64,000 nucleotides of DNA. It comes from Zygnema cylindricum (Eukaryota > Streptophyta > Zygnematophyceae > Zygnematales > Zygnemataceae). Under the pieces are notes generated by a model. It saw only the letters and a list, made by a program, of their open reading frames with translations. It did no database searches and had not been told where the DNA came from. A program made the translations under genes and the position numbers. How positions within the stretch are numbered: the first letter of the stretch is position 1; each line of letters opens with the position of its first letter. Where the stretch lies: positions 227,680 through 291,679 of the forward strand of contig JBBHKE010000209.1 in NCBI GenBank assembly GCA_037447655.1, given 5' to 3'. Positions 43,824 through 56,935 of the stretch are shown in pieces.

Positions 43824-44193
43824 TTAGAGTACGTACGTAAAGTACAATTTAAAGAAAATATAAAAAATAGCCGGAAAAGTTTTGTCGTTTTGTAGCGCAT
43901 GAAGAATGATTGAAAACCACCTTTGAATCCGATGAGGAATTAAATAAATAACGTACGACAACTTTTTGTACTAATTTTTTATATAAATCAATTTCTTGGA
44001 ATTCACTTCGCGCCAACAGTAATCTGACCTTCTTAAAATGCTTTTTTGAAAACGGCAATACAAAAAATGGAGGCGGAATTTAGCTCCCCTCTAAAGTCAA
44101 ATGTCAATGCATACAGACAAAATGTGTTGCGTATCTTTTCCCCAAGTCGATTTCTGTACGATAATGTTTAAATATTTCAGCTGCAAAGACTTA

Positions 44194-44884
44194 GGGTATG
44201 TCCCCATGTGCATAAGTAAGGGTATTTTTCTGTCGTTTTCCTGTAAAACTTAGCACCGTACTGCCTAAGTTGCAACCGTACGAATGAATTGCAAATTTGT
44301 AGAGTACAATTTGCATCATCCTCGAATTTAAGATGTATGAAAATTTGTCGTCTTGTGTTTTTTGACCCACTTCCACGACAAAAAACGTCATCTTCAGCCT
44401 TACGTTTAAAACACATGCGCGATGTGTTTTAAAACTAAGTATTTTCCATAAAAAAATAGGAACGTTTATTAGCACGTGCCGTAATTTTCAAAAAAAATCA
44501 TACGATTTCCAAGGACAAAGAAAAGTACAGAATTCGCTATGTTTTGTCCATTTCCGTTGAATACGACGAAGAAAAGTACACAATTTGTTTGGTTTTGTCC
44601 GTTTTTGTCCAGTACGGATTTTTATTTTGCAGGGGTCTTCAAATTTCGATGCCATTTCACGTCCACCGGATAGGAGACGGAAAGGCAAAGCGCCTCGTCT
44701 TGAACCGTGAAACAGCACAGGTTGGAAGGCGGTATGTCTACAATGTCACGGTAAGACATGCAACGTCACAAGCAGTTCCAAAAAATAACATGCGACCACA
44801 GATTGTAGATGTTGACAACCGTCACACGTATTGTAGACGTATACAATCGTCACAAGCGTAAGTTACGATTTCGTCTTTACAAAC
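44194..44884. mobile_element. PIF/Harbinger-like MITE E2, right end missing
   Basis: The left terminus TTA + GGGTATGTCCCCATGTG at 44191 and the interior match E1 up to about 44880 (the CGTAAGTTACGATTTCGTC word). The last 100 bp of the element are absent, and copy E3 begins immediately in the opposite orientation. Confidence 0.82.
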
Positions 44885-45010
44885 TTAGGGTATGTCCCCA
44901 TGTACTTATAACTTAGCGAAATTACTTTGTATTTTAGCGCGGATCCGCCAGACCCGGTTTTCAAGTGTCCCTATGTTTGTAAGGACGAAATCGTAACTTA
45001 CGCTTGTGAC

Positions 45011-46050
45011 TGCAATTTTGTGTCCTCCATTGGACCACAGAATACATGAAGCCTCTAGATAGTATTTAACTAACCCACTTCAAGCCAAATCCACTACTGT
45101 CCATGTAGGCAAAATGACAATTTGACTGCCCTTTTATGCAGCTTACACTCCTGTGAGTCCGTAGCAAAAAAATTCACTGAAAACGGCCAACCAACCGATA
45201 AGTATGAGGTAGTAAAAATGCCAATTTGTACAAACTCTCAAAGGGAGAGGTGACTACCAACCAAAATTTTGTAAGTCCAGATTCCCTCTAATATTTTCTA
45301 TCTATTCAAGTACGGACCAATCAGATTACTGTATTGTACCAAAAAGTACTACTGCCAGTGTACCTTTTGTATGTCCTATGTACGACAAGGCTATTAAGCG
45401 GACGCGTGTCTACTTTCACTCGTCCGTACATTCCTCGAAATTCCCATGACCGAATGTCATCTCTCCACGTGGCTCCAAGTCATGCCACGTCACAAAACGC
45501 CAAAGTGACCACTCCGGGATTTCGTCGATGATGTGCGCCGTTGGATTTGCAGCGAGACGCAATCTTAGCCGTTATAAATACTTGCGCGACATTTGTTTCA
45601 CTATCGAAACAAAATGCGTGGAATCCGTTTCGAAATAGAATCGTACTTTGTACTTTCATAAAACTGTATCTATGCATGCCGTACACAGTTTTAGTTAAAT
45701 GGATTTGTTCCTCCCTAAATATATATATATATCTATCACATTCTATATCACTTAGCATTGGTCTTAGTCTTATAGGATAAAGCTGACCGCTATCGGCCAA
45801 CTTGACGAACCGCAGGTATGGGGATCAAATCCTCGATCTATCAGGTATATTTTTAGTAACCTACTAAAAATAACTGCCTGTTGAACTAAGGCAGCCATGG
45901 ATCAACCACCCTCTCTATCCTTCAATGACTACAACAAGTATGGGGGCTAGAGAGAGGAGAGGTGGAGGCAGGTTGCCAGTCTTTTTTCTTTTCTTTTATA
46001 CTAACATATTTAAACCTAGAAAATACTCTAGAAATCTATTAATTTCAACA
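45011..46050 (-). repeat. Copia C 3' LTR
   Basis: On the minus strand it starts TGTTGAAATTAATAG after an AAAATAAGAGGAG polypurine tract (46051-46063) and ends AAAATTGCA. The gag-start-like ATG near its end is followed by the sense codon AAA, whereas the 5' LTR copy has TAA. Confidence 0.9.
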
Positions 46051-46063
46051 CTCCTCTTATTTT

Positions 46064-48373
46064 CTAGTCTAATTTTAATTTTTCTTTCAACTCGCATTTT
46101 TCTCGACAATATTTTAATTTAGGAGAGGGCACAGGTTTGGTCATCATGTCAGCCACCATTTCTTCATCAGGTCTATACACAAGATTTTATATTTTACTTT
46201 CAACTTTTTCTCTTACGAAGCTTAATCTTATGTCCATATGTTTTGCTTTGAGAAGGTGTTTTGGATTGGCTGCAATTGCGATTCCAGCTTGATTATCGCA
46301 AAAGATTTCATCCACTCCCTCCTTCATATATCCTAGTTCTTGCAACAATGACTTCACCCACATAAGTTCTTTTACAGCAGAAGAAGACGCCATATATTCA
46401 ACCTCCATAGTAGACTGAGCAACCACCTTTTGTTGCTTACTGCTCCAACAACAAGCACCTTCCCCCACATACAAAACATATCCAGAAGTGCATCTTTCTC
46501 ATGAGTGCATCCCCATAACATGCATCACTCGAAGTGGTGATATCACTGTGCTCCCCTCCCAAATGCAACCATAATTCTTTGGTTCCAACCAGATATCTCA
46601 TGACTCTCTTGGCTGCCTCCCATCTCTCTTCTTAGGATCATTAAGACTCCTAGTGAGTACTCCAACTGCTGCCGCTATGTCCGGCCTGGTACAGTTCATA
46701 AAATAGATTAAACTTCCTACGGCCTGTCTAAAAAGGATAGACTTTATAAACTCTCTCTCCTCTAGACTCATCTGATCGTCTAAGATCATCACTCCTCCTT
46801 TTACACTCCTATCACTTACTTTTTTCAAGTCCATGGGAGTGGTACAACTGTTAACATTTTCCATCTGGAATTTCTCAAGCATATTTCCTATTGCTTCTTT
46901 CTGCGTAAGTCTGATAATCTTCTTCCCCCTATCTCTCTCCATTTGGATCCCCAAAATATATTTTGCCTCCCCTAAATCCTTCATATCAAATCTGCTCTTC
47001 CTTTAGCCTATTGATCTTTTCCAAAGATTTACTCAACACAAGCAAATCATCCACATATATTGCAATAAAATAGACACCATTCTCATCTTGAAACATATAG
47101 ATAGAATGGTCAGAGATGATACGGATATATCCCGGACTGGTAACAAACTCATCTAGTTTCTTATTCCACTGTCGGGGAGCCTGCTTCAGTCTTTATAAGG
47201 ACTTTATGAGCCTGCTGACTTTGCTCTCTTCTCCTTCTTCCACGAACCCCTCGTGTTGTCTCATGAAAATTTCTTCCTCTAACTCACCATTAAGAAAAGC
47301 AATCTTAATGTCCATCTGGTGGATTTCCATGTCTTCCGCTGCAGCCAGACTGAGGAGAATCCTTACTGATGGGAACCGAACAACTGAAGCAAAGGTCTCC
47401 TCATAGTCAATCCCCTCCTTTTGGGTGAACCCTTTCGCTACTAATTGAGCCTTATATCTCTCAATAGTATTATTCTGGTTCAGTTTTAGTTACAATACCC
47501 ATTTATACCCAATAGGTTTTCTGTCTGGAGGACAATCTGCTAGTTCCCAAGTATTTGCTTGCATGATAGAAGCCATCTCATCATTTATGGCTCTTATCCA
47601 TCTTTTTTTCTCTAAGCTATTCACTGCCTCCGAGTAAGACTGAGGTTCATCTGGGTGAGATAGCTTAGTTACCTTATGAGCGACCTGTTTTTCTTGTATC
47701 CTTTTGCTGCTCCTCCTTCCTCCCTCAAACTTCGAAGCTGGAATGGATGGAAGTCTTTGGTTTCTTCTCACTATCTCATCGGCTCCCTTGTCCATGGAAG
47801 CCGGTTCTGGTCCCGCTTTTTCTATCTCCTCGAGGTCCATAAGAGTATGTGAGGTTTTCGGTGAGTCTTCTGTATCTCAGATCTCCTCTGAATTTGCAAT
47901 CACGGTTTCACTCATGTCTCTTTCGGGAACGACGGAGTTCTCCTCACTTTCAGAATCGAATCTGATTTTTATCTTCTTTGTATATTTGAAGGGATCAAAT
48001 GACTTTCCTTCATCCATGACAACTAGGTGTTTGACCAGGATGAGATCCTTCTTTGCTAAGTCATAGACTCTATACCCCTTAACATCCTCATCATATAACA
48101 CAAAGTATCTAGGTTTTCCCTTAGCATCTAGTTTCCTGTTTTTCTTATCCGTGTCAAGACTATAAACTTGGCTACCGAACACTTTAAGGTGTGAAATATC
48201 TGGTTTCCTTCCAACCCATCTCTCATAAGGTGTCACTCCCTTTACAGCTGTGGTAAGGACTCTATTCTTAATGTACTTGGCACAGTTCATTGCCTTTGCC
48301 CAAAATCTCTTTCCTATTTTCTTATCGGCCAACATACTGCATGCACAATCTCCTAGTGTTCGATTCAACCTCT
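46064..48373 (-). pseudogene. Copia C pol, C-terminal part (integrase end, RT, RNase H)
   Basis: On the minus strand, the integrase C-terminal part (KKIGKRFWAKAMNCAKYIKN, from 48368) is followed by PYERWVGRKPDISHLKVFGS and an acidic linker. RT fragments then follow, with MDIKIAFLNGELEEEIFMRQ and a YVDD box (antisense of about 47050-47070). RNase H is at 46187-46474 with QSTMEVEYMAS and FCDNQAGIAIAAN. Several stops break it (for example near 47490 and 47180). At 48369-48373 the sequence is cut by copia B. Confidence 0.85.
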
Positions 48374-49422
48374 TGTAGAAACTAATGGTTTTATTAGTAT
48401 TTTATAGGTCTGAAAAGAAATATAGAAGTCGAAGCAGTCTATCTCTAACTACTCTCTCCAACTCTCAAACTTGTCGCAGTCACTGAGAAAATGGAGATGA
48501 AGCTAGAGCCATGGCTACCTTGGCTATCCTGAGGTTTACGCGAATTTTATATTAGGGTTTATTTATTTAATTAAAAGATATGTGCCGGCGGCAGGATTTG
48601 ATCCTTGTACCTACCGGCCGGCAGACAGGAAATAGCCGGTAGCCTTAGCCGTTAAGTCTAGCGGTAGTGTTACATAACATATAGTTTGATATTTATTTAA
48701 ATATCTATACGTGCGATAAACCATTTAACTGAAATGAATTACGGGATACATAGATCCAATAATATATAAATGTACGACTTACGGTACGGACACAAATCAG
48801 TACTGCGCATTTGTTTTGTAAATGAAACAAATACCGCGCATGTATTTATTACGGCTACGATTAAAGCCGAATTTAATCGGACGGCCGGGATTAGCGCCGA
48901 GATCGCGGAGGAAGATTTCGGCGGTTTGTGGCCATCGCCACATCGGATGACGCGTGGCGAAATTCCGCTGGATTGTGGAATCTCCGGAGATTATGGCACC
49001 GAATCCGGATTTGACATGTGTCGACATTTTGGCCATGTCGTACAATGTCCGTACATAAAGTACACCGGCAGCTGTACTTTTGGGTACGGAACTCAATTCT
49101 GATTGGTTCCGTACATCAGTAGATAGAGTCTGTGAGAGAGATAGGACTTAGAAAAATTAGAAGATAGGACCCCCTCTCCCAAAGAGCTTCTGTACAAAAG
49201 GTCAACTTTGACCCTCCATAACTTACTGCTCAGGGGAGCAAATTCAGAGATTCTTTTTGCTACCGACTCAGGGGAGTCTTGCCTTTACAAGGGTGGAGGT
49301 GGTCAGGGTTTTTGTCCGCCAGGGTGGCAGTAATTTTTGCTGGAACACAAAGGGGTCAGGATTATCCTAGAGGCTTTTGGAAGCTGTCTACTCTGAGGAC
49401 TTATGGAGGTCTCAGAGTTTCA
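48374..49422 (+). repeat. Copia B 5' LTR
   Basis: The LTR is 1049 bp; an internal GCCGGCGGCAGG...CTACCGGCCGGC inverted motif lies at about 48583-48632. The gag ATG at 49403-49405 lies within its last 20 nt. A primer-binding site follows at 49424-49437. Confidence 0.93.
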
Positions 49423-50364
49423 CGTTATGGGCCTACCCTCTAGGGTACCAATATTTAATGGAACTGGCTTCATATACTGGGAAAGTATGATGATAGGAGC
49501 TCTATGCGAAAAAAGGTTTTGGGGATAGTGAGTGGACGGTTGGGGCGTCCATCAAGTCTTCGAATTCCTTTAGTGTTTCGAGGAACCAGATTCACCAGGA
49601 AAGAGGATCCACCTTCAACGTAGGAAACAAAAAAATGAGAGGTGGTGGACAAAGGAAAGGAGAAGGAGACGATCACACCAATAGCAACTGGTTCGACATT
49701 TATGTCACCTATTCCGAGGAATGAGGAGAATGATACTAAAACCTGGGACTTTAACAATATGGCGGCAAAACACTTCATCCTACGCCATCTCACTCAAGGA
49801 CTTGCATGTCCTCATTTGCAGGTAGAAAGGGCATCCGATCTTTGGATGGCTCTCATAGAGATGTACCGAAGTGGTACGATTCAGCAACAACAGTTGGCTG
49901 ATCAGAAAGTTAAGGAGTATGTATACAAAGGGGGAAATATGTTGGATTTTTGCAATGAGCTTGCTACACTCTTCATGGAGCTAGAGAGTGCGGGAAAAGA
50001 TTTTAGTGAAAAAGAAAAGGTTAACTGTTTACTGATGAAGTTACCTGATGAGTTCGTGAACATAGTTTACCGTGTGCAGGACTTGCCTGACTCAAGGTGG
50101 ATATGGAACTCAGTGGTAGGGATGATTCTCGTTCAAGAGAATACAATTGAGATCCGAAGGGGAGGAAAGAGTGGCCAAGCCTTGGCAATAGCAACTGATT
50201 AGAGGAACAGAGATTCCCGAAAACCGGTCAGAAACTATGGGGGTAGGGAGCAGAAAAAACAGGCCGACGAGTTCGAACAAAGGGCTCCCAAAGGTTTATG
50301 TCATTTTTGTAAGAAACCAAGGCACTATATGGCAGAGTGCACTAAGCTAACCGAGCTTCGGTAA
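49403..50364 (+). pseudogene. Copia B gag
   Basis: The start is MEVSEFHVMG, then YWESMMIGALCEKRFWG, where a one-base loss creates a stop (near 49526). From 49642 the capsid-like part is open (AAKHFILRHLTQ, LLMKLPDEF, WIWNSVVGMILVQENTIEIR) to a TAG at about 50200. The knuckle CHFCKKPRHYMAEC survives near 50299-50340. The frame ends with TAA at 50362-50364, directly followed by a run of A, and pol resumes in another frame. Confidence 0.85.
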
Positions 50365-53300
50365 AAAAAAAGGGCAGACCGGTGGTACCCCGAGAGGAAA
50401 GAAAAAGGCCCTTGTCACACAGGTACTTGAGGCGGAATCCGAGGACGAGGACGATGAGCGCCTTTTGGATGAGGAGTTGGAGGCGAAAAACGAGGTCAAA
50501 ATTCCACGAAGGCAGAAATGTGTTTACGGTGGATTGAAAAGTGAAGCAGGCTGGATTGTAGATTCAGGTGCCTCCATGCACATGTGTAAGGATAAATACC
50601 TGTTCACTAAGATAAGAAAGATTCCCACCGTAGAGATAGAGTACGGGGATGGGAGGATAGTCACCACTACTCTTGTAGGATCGGTAGATCTAAAAGTGTT
50701 AGTAGGAGGAAAGACATCCATATTAACATTCTCCGATGTATTGTTTATTCCGGAGCTGAACAAAAATCTTATCTCTACATCAGTATTAGATGATAAGGGT
50801 TTTTTTACTAGCACTAGGGAAGGAGTCTTTACTGCTAGTTTTGAGGATGATGTCTATTTCATTGCTGAGAAAGGTAGCCATGGGATGTTTAGGCTGATCT
50901 TAAGTAATGAAAAGAAGAAACTTTATTATGCTGGTGTTCATGATATTATGATGTGGCATAAGAGGCTTGGGCATGTGAATCTAGATAAGTTAAGAGAGAT
51001 GAAAAAGATGGGAGTGGTGGAAGGGATTCAGTTCAGTGAGAGTGATGATATAAGTGATTGTAGTGGATGTGCTCAAGGTAAAGCACACAGATTACCCTTC
51101 CTAAAACAGCCACCTATAAGGGAGAAAAAATTCTAGATCTAGTACACACAGATATTTGGGGACCGGCTAAAGTGCCCTCACCGGGTGGGAAGAGATTTAT
51201 GATGACTATCACTGATGATTGGTCTCGGTATTCCCGAGTGTATTTTTTGAAAAACAAGTCCGAAGCTCAAGATTGTTTTAGACAATATAAAGCATGGAGC
51301 GAAAAACTCCATGAAACTCCAATCAAGAGAATAAGGAGTGACAATGGTGGAGAGTATACTTCTAACCAGTTTGAGGATTTTTTGAGGGAAGATGGGGTCC
51401 AACACCAAAAGACAGTTCCAGAAAACCCGGAACAGAATGGGGTAGCTGAAAGGTTAAATAGAACACTAAGTGATAGTGCTAGAAGTATGTTGTCAGATAA
51501 GAAGATAGGAAAAAGATTTTGGGCAGAAGCAATGAACTGTGCTAATTACCTCAAAAATATAGTTCTTACTTCAGCTATAAAAGATCAAACACCTTATGAG
51601 AGATGGACAGGCCGGAAACCAGACATATCTCACTTAAAGGTTTTCGGCAGTCAAGTATTCAGTCTAGATACAGATCGGTCTAATAGGAAGCTAGATCCTA
51701 AAGGAAAACCGGGATACTTATTAGGATATGATGAGGATGTTAAAGGATATAGAGTTTATGATCTAAAAAGTGAAGATATAATCTTAGTAAAGCATCTAGT
51801 AGTAATGGATGAAGGAAAGTTTGTGGATCCCTTCAAATATACAAAGTTAGTAAAAATCAGATTTGAGTCATAAAATTCCGATGACTTTGAGCTTCCTAGC
51901 TATCCATGTTTTAGAGAAGATGACATTCTTGCAGGTACAAATCAGACCGAAAAGGACTCGGCAGTGGAAACTCCAGTGACAACTCTATCCGAAGCGGAAG
52001 ACGTGGTGGAAATTGATTCGGAATCAAGGGATTGGGGAAAAGCCGAGTTTGTTCGAAAGAATCCACGAGAACCATCTATTCCGGCATCAGATTTTGAGGG
52101 GGGAAGGAGAAGTAGCAAAAGACTGCAAGAAAAACAGGTTAATAACAAGGTAACAAAACTATCTCATCAAGATGAACCTCAGACTTATGGAGAGGCGATG
52201 ACGTGTCCAGAAAGAAACCGGTGGAAGACAGCCATCAATGAGGAGATGGCTTCAATCATGGCAGCCGATACTTGGGAGCTGGTGGATTGTCCACCTAACC
52301 GAAAACCAATCGGTTGTAAGTGGGTTTTCAAACTAAAACTCAACCCAGATAACACAATCGAGCGCTACAAGGCCAGATTAGTGGCAAAGGGATTTACACA
52401 AAAGGAAGGAATTGACTACGAGGAAACCTTTGCCCCGGTGGTCAGATTTCCCTCCGTCCGCATACTTCTCAGTTTAGCAGCGGCGGAAGACATGGAAGTT
52501 CACCAGATGGACATCAAAACAGCCTTTTTGCATGGAGAATTAGAAGAGGAGATCTTCATGCGACAACCCGAAGGGTTTGTGGAAGAAGGAGAGGAGAGTA
52601 AGGTATGCCGGCTGATTAAATCTCTTTATGGTTTGAAACAGGCGCCCCGACAGTGGAATAAGAAGCTTGATGAGTTTCTTACCGGTCTAGGATATATTCG
52701 GATCAGCTCAGATCACTCAATCTATGTTTTCGAAGATGAGGAAGGTTTTATATTTATTGCAATTTATGTTGATGATTTGCTTGTTTTAAGTAAATCAATG
52801 GAAAAAATTAATAAACTGAAAACCGATCTTAAGGGGAGATTTGAAATGAAGGATATGGGGGAAGCAAAATATATTTTGGGAATTCAAGTAGAGAGAGACC
52901 GAAAAAGAAAAATTATAAGATTGACTCAAAAAGAAGCAATAGGGAACATGCTTGAAAAATTTCAAATGGATAAAGCTAATAGTTGTACAACTCCAATAGA
53001 ATTGAAGAAGGGAAGTGAGGGGAGTGAGGAAGAAGGAGTCATAGTCTTAGACGAGGAATTATCTCCTGATGAACAGAAGTTCATGCAGACTATTCCTTAC
53101 AGGCAAGTAGTGGGAAGTCTAATATATTTTATGAATTGTACCCGGCCGGATTTAGCTGCAGCTGTAGGAGTGCTGAGTAGAAGTCTAAATGCTCCCACTA
53201 AGAAGGATTGGGAGGCAGCTAAGAGAGTCCTTAGATACTTGGTAGGAACTAGAGATCTATGGTTGCATTTGGGTGGGGAGAATACTGACATCACTACTTG

Positions 53301-53760
53301 GAGTGATGCCAGTTATGGTGATGCTCCGATGAGGAGATGTACTTCTGGATATGTATTATATGTGGGTGATGGAGCTTGCTGTTGGAGTAGCAAACAGCAA
53401 AAGGTTATTGCTCAGCCCACCATGGAGGCTGAGTATATGGCCTCTTGCTGTGCTGTAAAAGAATTGATGTGGGTCAAGTCTTTGCTTGGTGAGCTTGGTC
53501 ACCTTAAGAGTGGTGTGCAGAAAATATTTTGTGATAATCAGGCAGCAATCGCTATTTCTGCCAATCCTAAACACCTTTTTAAAGCCAAACACATGGACAT
53601 CAGACTCAGCTTTGTTAGAGAGAAAGTAGAAAACAAAATAATCAGTTTAGAGTACAGACTAGATAGTGAGATGGTAGCAGATATGATGACCAAACCTGTG
53701 CCTTCCCCTAAGCTAATTTTTTGCAGGGAGAAGTGTGGTCTGAAATTAAAGATTGACTAG
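50365..53760 (+). pseudogene. Copia B pol, with long intact RT-RNase H part
   Basis: The protease site IVDSGASMHMC is intact. The HHCC block (WHKRLGHVN ... CSGCAQGKAH) and the integrase core (HTDIWGP, RSDNGGE, PEQNGVAERLN) follow, with a one-base loss near 51120. A TAA at 51871-51873 interrupts the linker in frame. From 51964 a 598-codon frame runs to the TAG at 53758. It contains GCKWVFKLKLNPDN, MDIKTAFLHGELEEEIFMRQ, YGLKQAPRQWNKKL, YVDDLLVLSKS, WSDASYGDAP, METEA-like EAEYMAS and FCDNQAAIA. This RT-RNase H could still be functional as protein. The polypurine tract is 53761-53773. Confidence 0.9.
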
Positions 53761-53773
53761 AAAATAAGGGGAG

Positions 53774-54820
53774 TGTAGAAACTAATGGTTTTATTAGTAT
53801 TTTCTAGGTCTGAAAAGAAATATAGAAGTCGAGGCAGTCTATCTCTAACTTCTCTCTCCAACTCTCAAACTTGTCGCAGTCACTGAGAAAATGGAGATGA
53901 AGCTAGAGCCATGGCTACCTTGGCTATCCTGAGGTTTACGCGAATTTTATATTAGGGTTTATTTGTTTAATTAAAAGATATGTGCCGGCGGCAGGATTGA
54001 TCCTTGTACCTACCGGCCGGCAGGCAGGAAATAGCCGGTAGCCTTAGCCGTTTAGTCTAGCGGTAGTGTTACGTATCATATAGTTTGATATTTATTTAAA
54101 TATGTATACGTGCGATAAACCATTTAACTGAAATGAATTACGGGATACATAGATCCAGTAATATATAATGTACGACTTACGGTACGGACAAAAATCAGTA
54201 CCGCGCATTTGTTTCGTAAATGAAACAAATACCGCGCATGTATTTATTACGGCTACGATTAAAGCCGAATTTAATCGGACGGCCGGGATTAGCGCCGAGA
54301 TCGCGGAGGAAGATTTCGGCGGTTTGTGGCCATCGCCACATCGGATGACGCGTGGCGAAATTCCGTTGGATTGTGGAATCTCCGGAGATTATGGCACCGA
54401 ATCCGGATTTGACATGTGTCGACATTTTGGTCATGTCGTACAATGTCCGTACATAAAGTACACCGACAGCTGTACTTTTGCGTACGGAACTCAATTCTGA
54501 TTGGTTCCGTACATCAGTAGATAGAGTCTGTGAGAGAGATAGGACTTAGAAAAATTAGAAGATAGGACCCCCTCTCCCACAGAGCTTCTGTACAAAAGGT
54601 CAACTTTGACCCTCCATAACTTACTGCTCAGGGGAGCAAATTCAGAGATTCTTTTTGCTACCGACTCAGGGGAGTCTTGCCTTTACAATGGTGGAGGTGG
54701 TCAGGGTTTTTGTCTGTCAGGGTGGCAGTTATTTTTGCTGGAACACAAAGGGGTCAGGATTATCCTAGAGGCTTTTGGAAGCTGTCTACTCTGAGGACTT
54801 ATGGAGGTCTCAGAGTTTCA
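53774..54820 (+). repeat. Copia B 3' LTR
   Basis: The LTR is 1047 bp, differing from the 5' LTR by a small number of substitutions and short indels visible on reading. It is followed by the CCTCT target duplication. Confidence 0.93.
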
Positions 54821-55872
54821 CCTCTTAGCTACCCCATTTTGTTCCGGGTTGTATGGTAGAGTTTTATGGTGCTGTACTCCCTCATCCCTCAAATATTCCT
54901 CAAACTGGTTAGAGGTATACCCCCCCCCCCCATTATCACTCCTTATCCTCATAATGGGGGTTTCATGCAACTTCTCACTCCATGCTTTATATTCTTTGAA
55001 GTAAGTTGATGCTTCACACTTTGTTTTTAGAAAGTATACTCTGGAGTATCTAGACCAGTCATTGGTTATTGTCATCATAAACCTTTTTCCTCCAATCGAA
55101 GGTACTTTTGCAGGTCCCCAAATATCTGTGTGGACCAAATCTAATACTTTCTCACCTTTATATGTGGGGGCTTTGGGAAAGGGAAGTCTGTGAGCCTTAC
55201 CTTGAGCACAGGCACTACAATCATCCATCATTTCATTATCCCCAAACCGAATACCTTCTACTACCCCAAGCTTTTTCATTTCCCTTAACCAATCAAAATG
55301 TACATGCCCGAACCGCTTATGCCAAATCATCAACTTAGGAACACCAACATAGTAAGCATTCTTCTTTTCATTACTCACGTTAAGCCTAAACATTCCTTGG
55401 CTACCCTTATCTACCGTGAAGTAAACTTCATCCCCATACTTAGCTGTAAAGACTCCCTTTCTAGTGAAGGTATCAAACTCTTTGTCATCTACCACAGACG
55501 TAGAGACAAGATTTTTACTCAGCTGAGGAATGTAGAGTACATTTTAGAATGTAAGTATAGAAGTCTTACCCTCCATTAAGACTTTCAGATCTACAGATCC
55601 CACTAGATCTTTAGTAACCACTCTCCCATTCCCATACTCTATCTCTATAGTAGGGATCTTTCTTAGCTTATTGAAGAGTTCTTTATCACGACACATATGC
55701 ATGGATGCACCTGAGTCGATGATCCATCCTCCTTGTGGAGCCTCCCGAATTGCTTCAAGGGCACATTTCTGTCTGCGAGGGATCTCCTTCTCCTCCAGAT
55801 TCTCATCAAGAAGAAGCTCCCCAGCCTCCTCAAAAGACTTATCCTCGGTTTCTCTTGTCACTTTTGTAACCA
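54821..55872 (-). pseudogene. Copia C pol, middle part (duplicated protease, HHCC, integrase core)
   Basis: On the minus strand from 55872: the acidic linker, then IIDSGASMHMC, EIEYGNGRVVTKD, a TAA (55541-55543), then DDKEFDTFTRKGVFTAKYGD, WHKRFGHVHFDW, CSACAQGKAH, HTDIWGPAKVPS, RSDNGG and NPEQNGVAKR. The last word runs straight into the copia B target site. The 605 bp 55268-55872 duplicate 58044-58648. Confidence 0.88.
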
Positions 55873-55873
55873 T

Positions 55874-56935
55874 TGTTGTTCATAGCCCTTTTCAGCCATG
55901 AATGTACCCTCGGAAGCACCACAGACTACCCCAAAACAGCCTCTTTTGATTCCACTCAGAATTCTACAGAATAACCAAACCAAACTGAAACTACTCAACC
56001 AGATAGTTCCTAGTCCACTTAGTATTCCCACAAAATTTCATATAATAATACCAATCCGAATAATCACAACACTCAGTCAAAGTTGCAGAAAAACAGCCTG
56101 CTAGAACTTTGATAAATATGACCAACTTCACAATGAAGCCCCAAGAAAACCAGAATTACAATAGGTCTGCAAATTCTCCACAATATTGCCAATACAAAGA
56201 GGAACACACATGCAAAATTTCAGATAATTCTGCCAATAAAACTGAGAGCAATTCTCAGATGAAAATCCCAAAAAGGAGCAGAAACAGTTTCTGTCCAAAA
56301 AAAAGTTCCTAAGTCTAGAAATGACTAAGTCCTACAAATATACACTACAGCTTACTACTAACTGTACGGAGGCATACCAGCCGTACGTAATCAATCAACT
56401 ACCTCTATTAATGTGAGTGTACCTAAGATCTACACTAATAATTAAATACACAGGACAAAACATAAAATATTTACACGTCGTACGAATTCCGTCAAACGAA
56501 TCAGGACCGTCCAAAATAAATATCATGTGATGGAAGCGATTTCGCGTCCCTCACCAAACTGACGGCGTTGCCGTCCGTAGCTCCGGTGGCGTCCAATTCA
56601 TCACATGTTGACCACCGCATTATGTTTCGTACGGCCGACGTACAATTTAAATCATTTCGAATGTTAATCATCGGATCGCTTCGCGATGCGCCGTCCATTT
56701 CTCCAACACATTCAACACTTTCGTCTATGTTTCTTCGCGTCACTCGAAGTCCAATTCGGTACATTCAATACTCTTAGTACTTAGTACGCAAGCTGCTATG
56801 GCTGCGATGTGACCAGCGCAGCATGGCAGCACAATATCTTTTTCATACATGCTGCTGTGTCTGCGGTGTGACCAGCGCAGCATGGCAGCATAGCAATGTG
56901 ATATAGAGAGGACTAAAGGTTTCCAAAAACCAACA
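55874..56935 (-). repeat. LTR of a further copia-like element inside copia C
   Basis: Both ends are TGTTG/CAACA. On the minus strand it begins TGTTGGTTTTTGG directly after a GGTTTGGGGGAG polypurine-like tract (56936-56947) and ends GAACAACA at 55874. A gag-like ATG (ATGGCTGAAAAGGGC) lies about 27 nt before its end, as in copia A and B. A direct repeat of about 63 bp (GTGACCAGCGCAGCATGGCA, at about 56810 and 56873) lies within it. No second LTR was found. Confidence 0.7.

Larger units (their letters stand above)
48374..54820 (+). mobile_element. Ty1/copia retrotransposon B, complete insertion in copia C
   Basis: The LTRs (48374-49422 and 53774-54820) are near-identical, starting TGTAGAAACTAATGG and ending AGAGTTTCA. 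The target duplication CCTCT is exact (48369-48373 and 54821-54825). Removing the element and one CCTCT rejoins the copia C integrase frame, so the insertion is young relative to copia C. Confidence 0.96.
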
